Origin: Candidatus Dormiibacterota bacterium
GTDB taxonomy: Bacteria > Chloroflexota > Dormibacteria > Aeolococcales > Aeolococcaceae
DNA length: 13,373 nucleotides
Assembly: GCA_003153215.1 (NCBI GenBank)
Contig: PLXL01000224.1
Location: forward strand, 1 to 13,373
Reading direction: 5' to 3'
Below are positions 13,073-13,373 of the stretch, one piece after another; within the stretch, counting starts at the first letter, position 1; each line of letters starts with the position of its first letter. Below the pieces are notes generated by a model. That model made no database searches and had not been told where the DNA came from. It was given only the letters and a program-made list of their open reading frames with translations. The position numbers were made by a program, and so were the translations under genes.

Positions 13073-13373
13073 GTCTACCCGTACCGGTGGCCTTCACTGC
13101 CCCCGGGGGCGGCCTCCGCGGCGACCCTCACCGCCTCCGGTATGCCAAGCGCCAGCATCGGTGTGGCGATCTCCGGCGCCGTCAACCACGGGGCGAGCGA
13201 CCTCCTCCGCAACGCCGACGTGGCCATGTACAGGGCAAAGGCGGCCGGGAAGAACCGCTTCGTGCTCTTCGCGTGCCGCAGATGTACGCGGCGGCGCTCG
13301 CCCGCATGGAGCTCGAATCCGACCTCCTCCACTCCCTGGAGGCGTCCTAGCTGCGGGTGCAGTTCCAGCCCAT
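13073..13373 (+). pseudogene. decayed GGDEF-EAL (diguanylate cyclase/phosphodiesterase) fragment
   Basis: Frame 2 encodes the end of a GGDEF domain: ASIGVAIS, then DLLRNADVAMYRAKAAGKNRFVLF (13151-13270). The expected linker to an EAL domain, MYAAALARMELESDLLHSLEAS, continues in frame 1 from 13282, so a frameshift lies between 13271 and 13281. A TAG at 13348-13350 then interrupts it just before LRVQFQP, the usual beginning of an EAL domain. The N-terminal half of the GGDEF domain, with the active-site loop, is missing between here and the tRNA. A second frame change near 13110 is suggested by VPVAFTAPGG in frame 1. The parent protein would have handled cyclic di-GMP. It is chromosomal flank; the rest runs off the window. 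Confidence 0.75.

Noticed and set aside
1..13373. CRISPR array, relaxase, conjugation or structural phage genes
   Set aside because: No regularly spaced repeats of CRISPR length and no protein with relaxase, VirB/D4-type, capsid, portal or large terminase motifs could be seen.

Overview
The window comes from a high-GC bacterial chromosome. Several starts sit 6 to 9 nt behind a TATAAT-like hexamer, with no room for a ribosome binding site. This leaderless style, the GC content and the protein flavour fit Actinomycetota or a high-GC Chloroflexota/Dormibacterota-type lineage, but nothing here fixes the taxon.

Backbone: the left edge holds an NRAMP-related metal transporter, open at its 5' end. 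The right edge holds a minus-strand tRNA-Gln(CTG) gene, then a decayed fragment of a GGDEF-EAL protein. Between them lies an 11.6-kb integrative element inserted in the tRNA-Gln gene. A perfect 50-bp direct repeat (1343-1392 and 12985-13034) marks its ends. The repeat is the 3' part of the tRNA, from the anticodon stem to the encoded CCA. The right copy completes an intact tRNA; the left copy is the displaced 3' end of the original gene.

Element, left to right: a leftward DUF3800 protein (1662-2807) and a leftward HTH regulator (2962-3666); a 37-bp divergent control region; then a tightly coupled rightward operon. The operon encodes an AlpA/excisionase-like protein, an XRE regulator, a small Cys-rich protein, a small protein homologous to the N-terminus of the next gene, a RepA-like AAA ATPase, a cluster of GCGTTGCAT repeats around a palindrome (candidate origin), two further HTH_17 proteins, and a DNA-binding protein that resembles phage small terminases only loosely. 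A serine recombinase with its own promoter/operator follows. Leftward from the right end are a tyrosine integrase and a single-chain MmeI-like type IIL restriction-modification enzyme.

Working together: the integrase and an AlpA-like protein would move the element at tRNA-Gln. The two divergent regulators would control a switch, and the ATPase plus repeats would replicate the excised circle. The RM enzyme, and perhaps DUF3800, look like host-benefit or defence cargo. No relaxase, conjugation ATPase, capsid or large terminase gene is visible, so the element cannot transfer by itself. Its size and plan recall phage satellites or mobilisable islands, but this is inference.

The least expected signal is a short motif, [VI]-E-D-[YWF]-x-P, found five times in four element proteins that are otherwise different. 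It may be a docking peptide for a shared partner.
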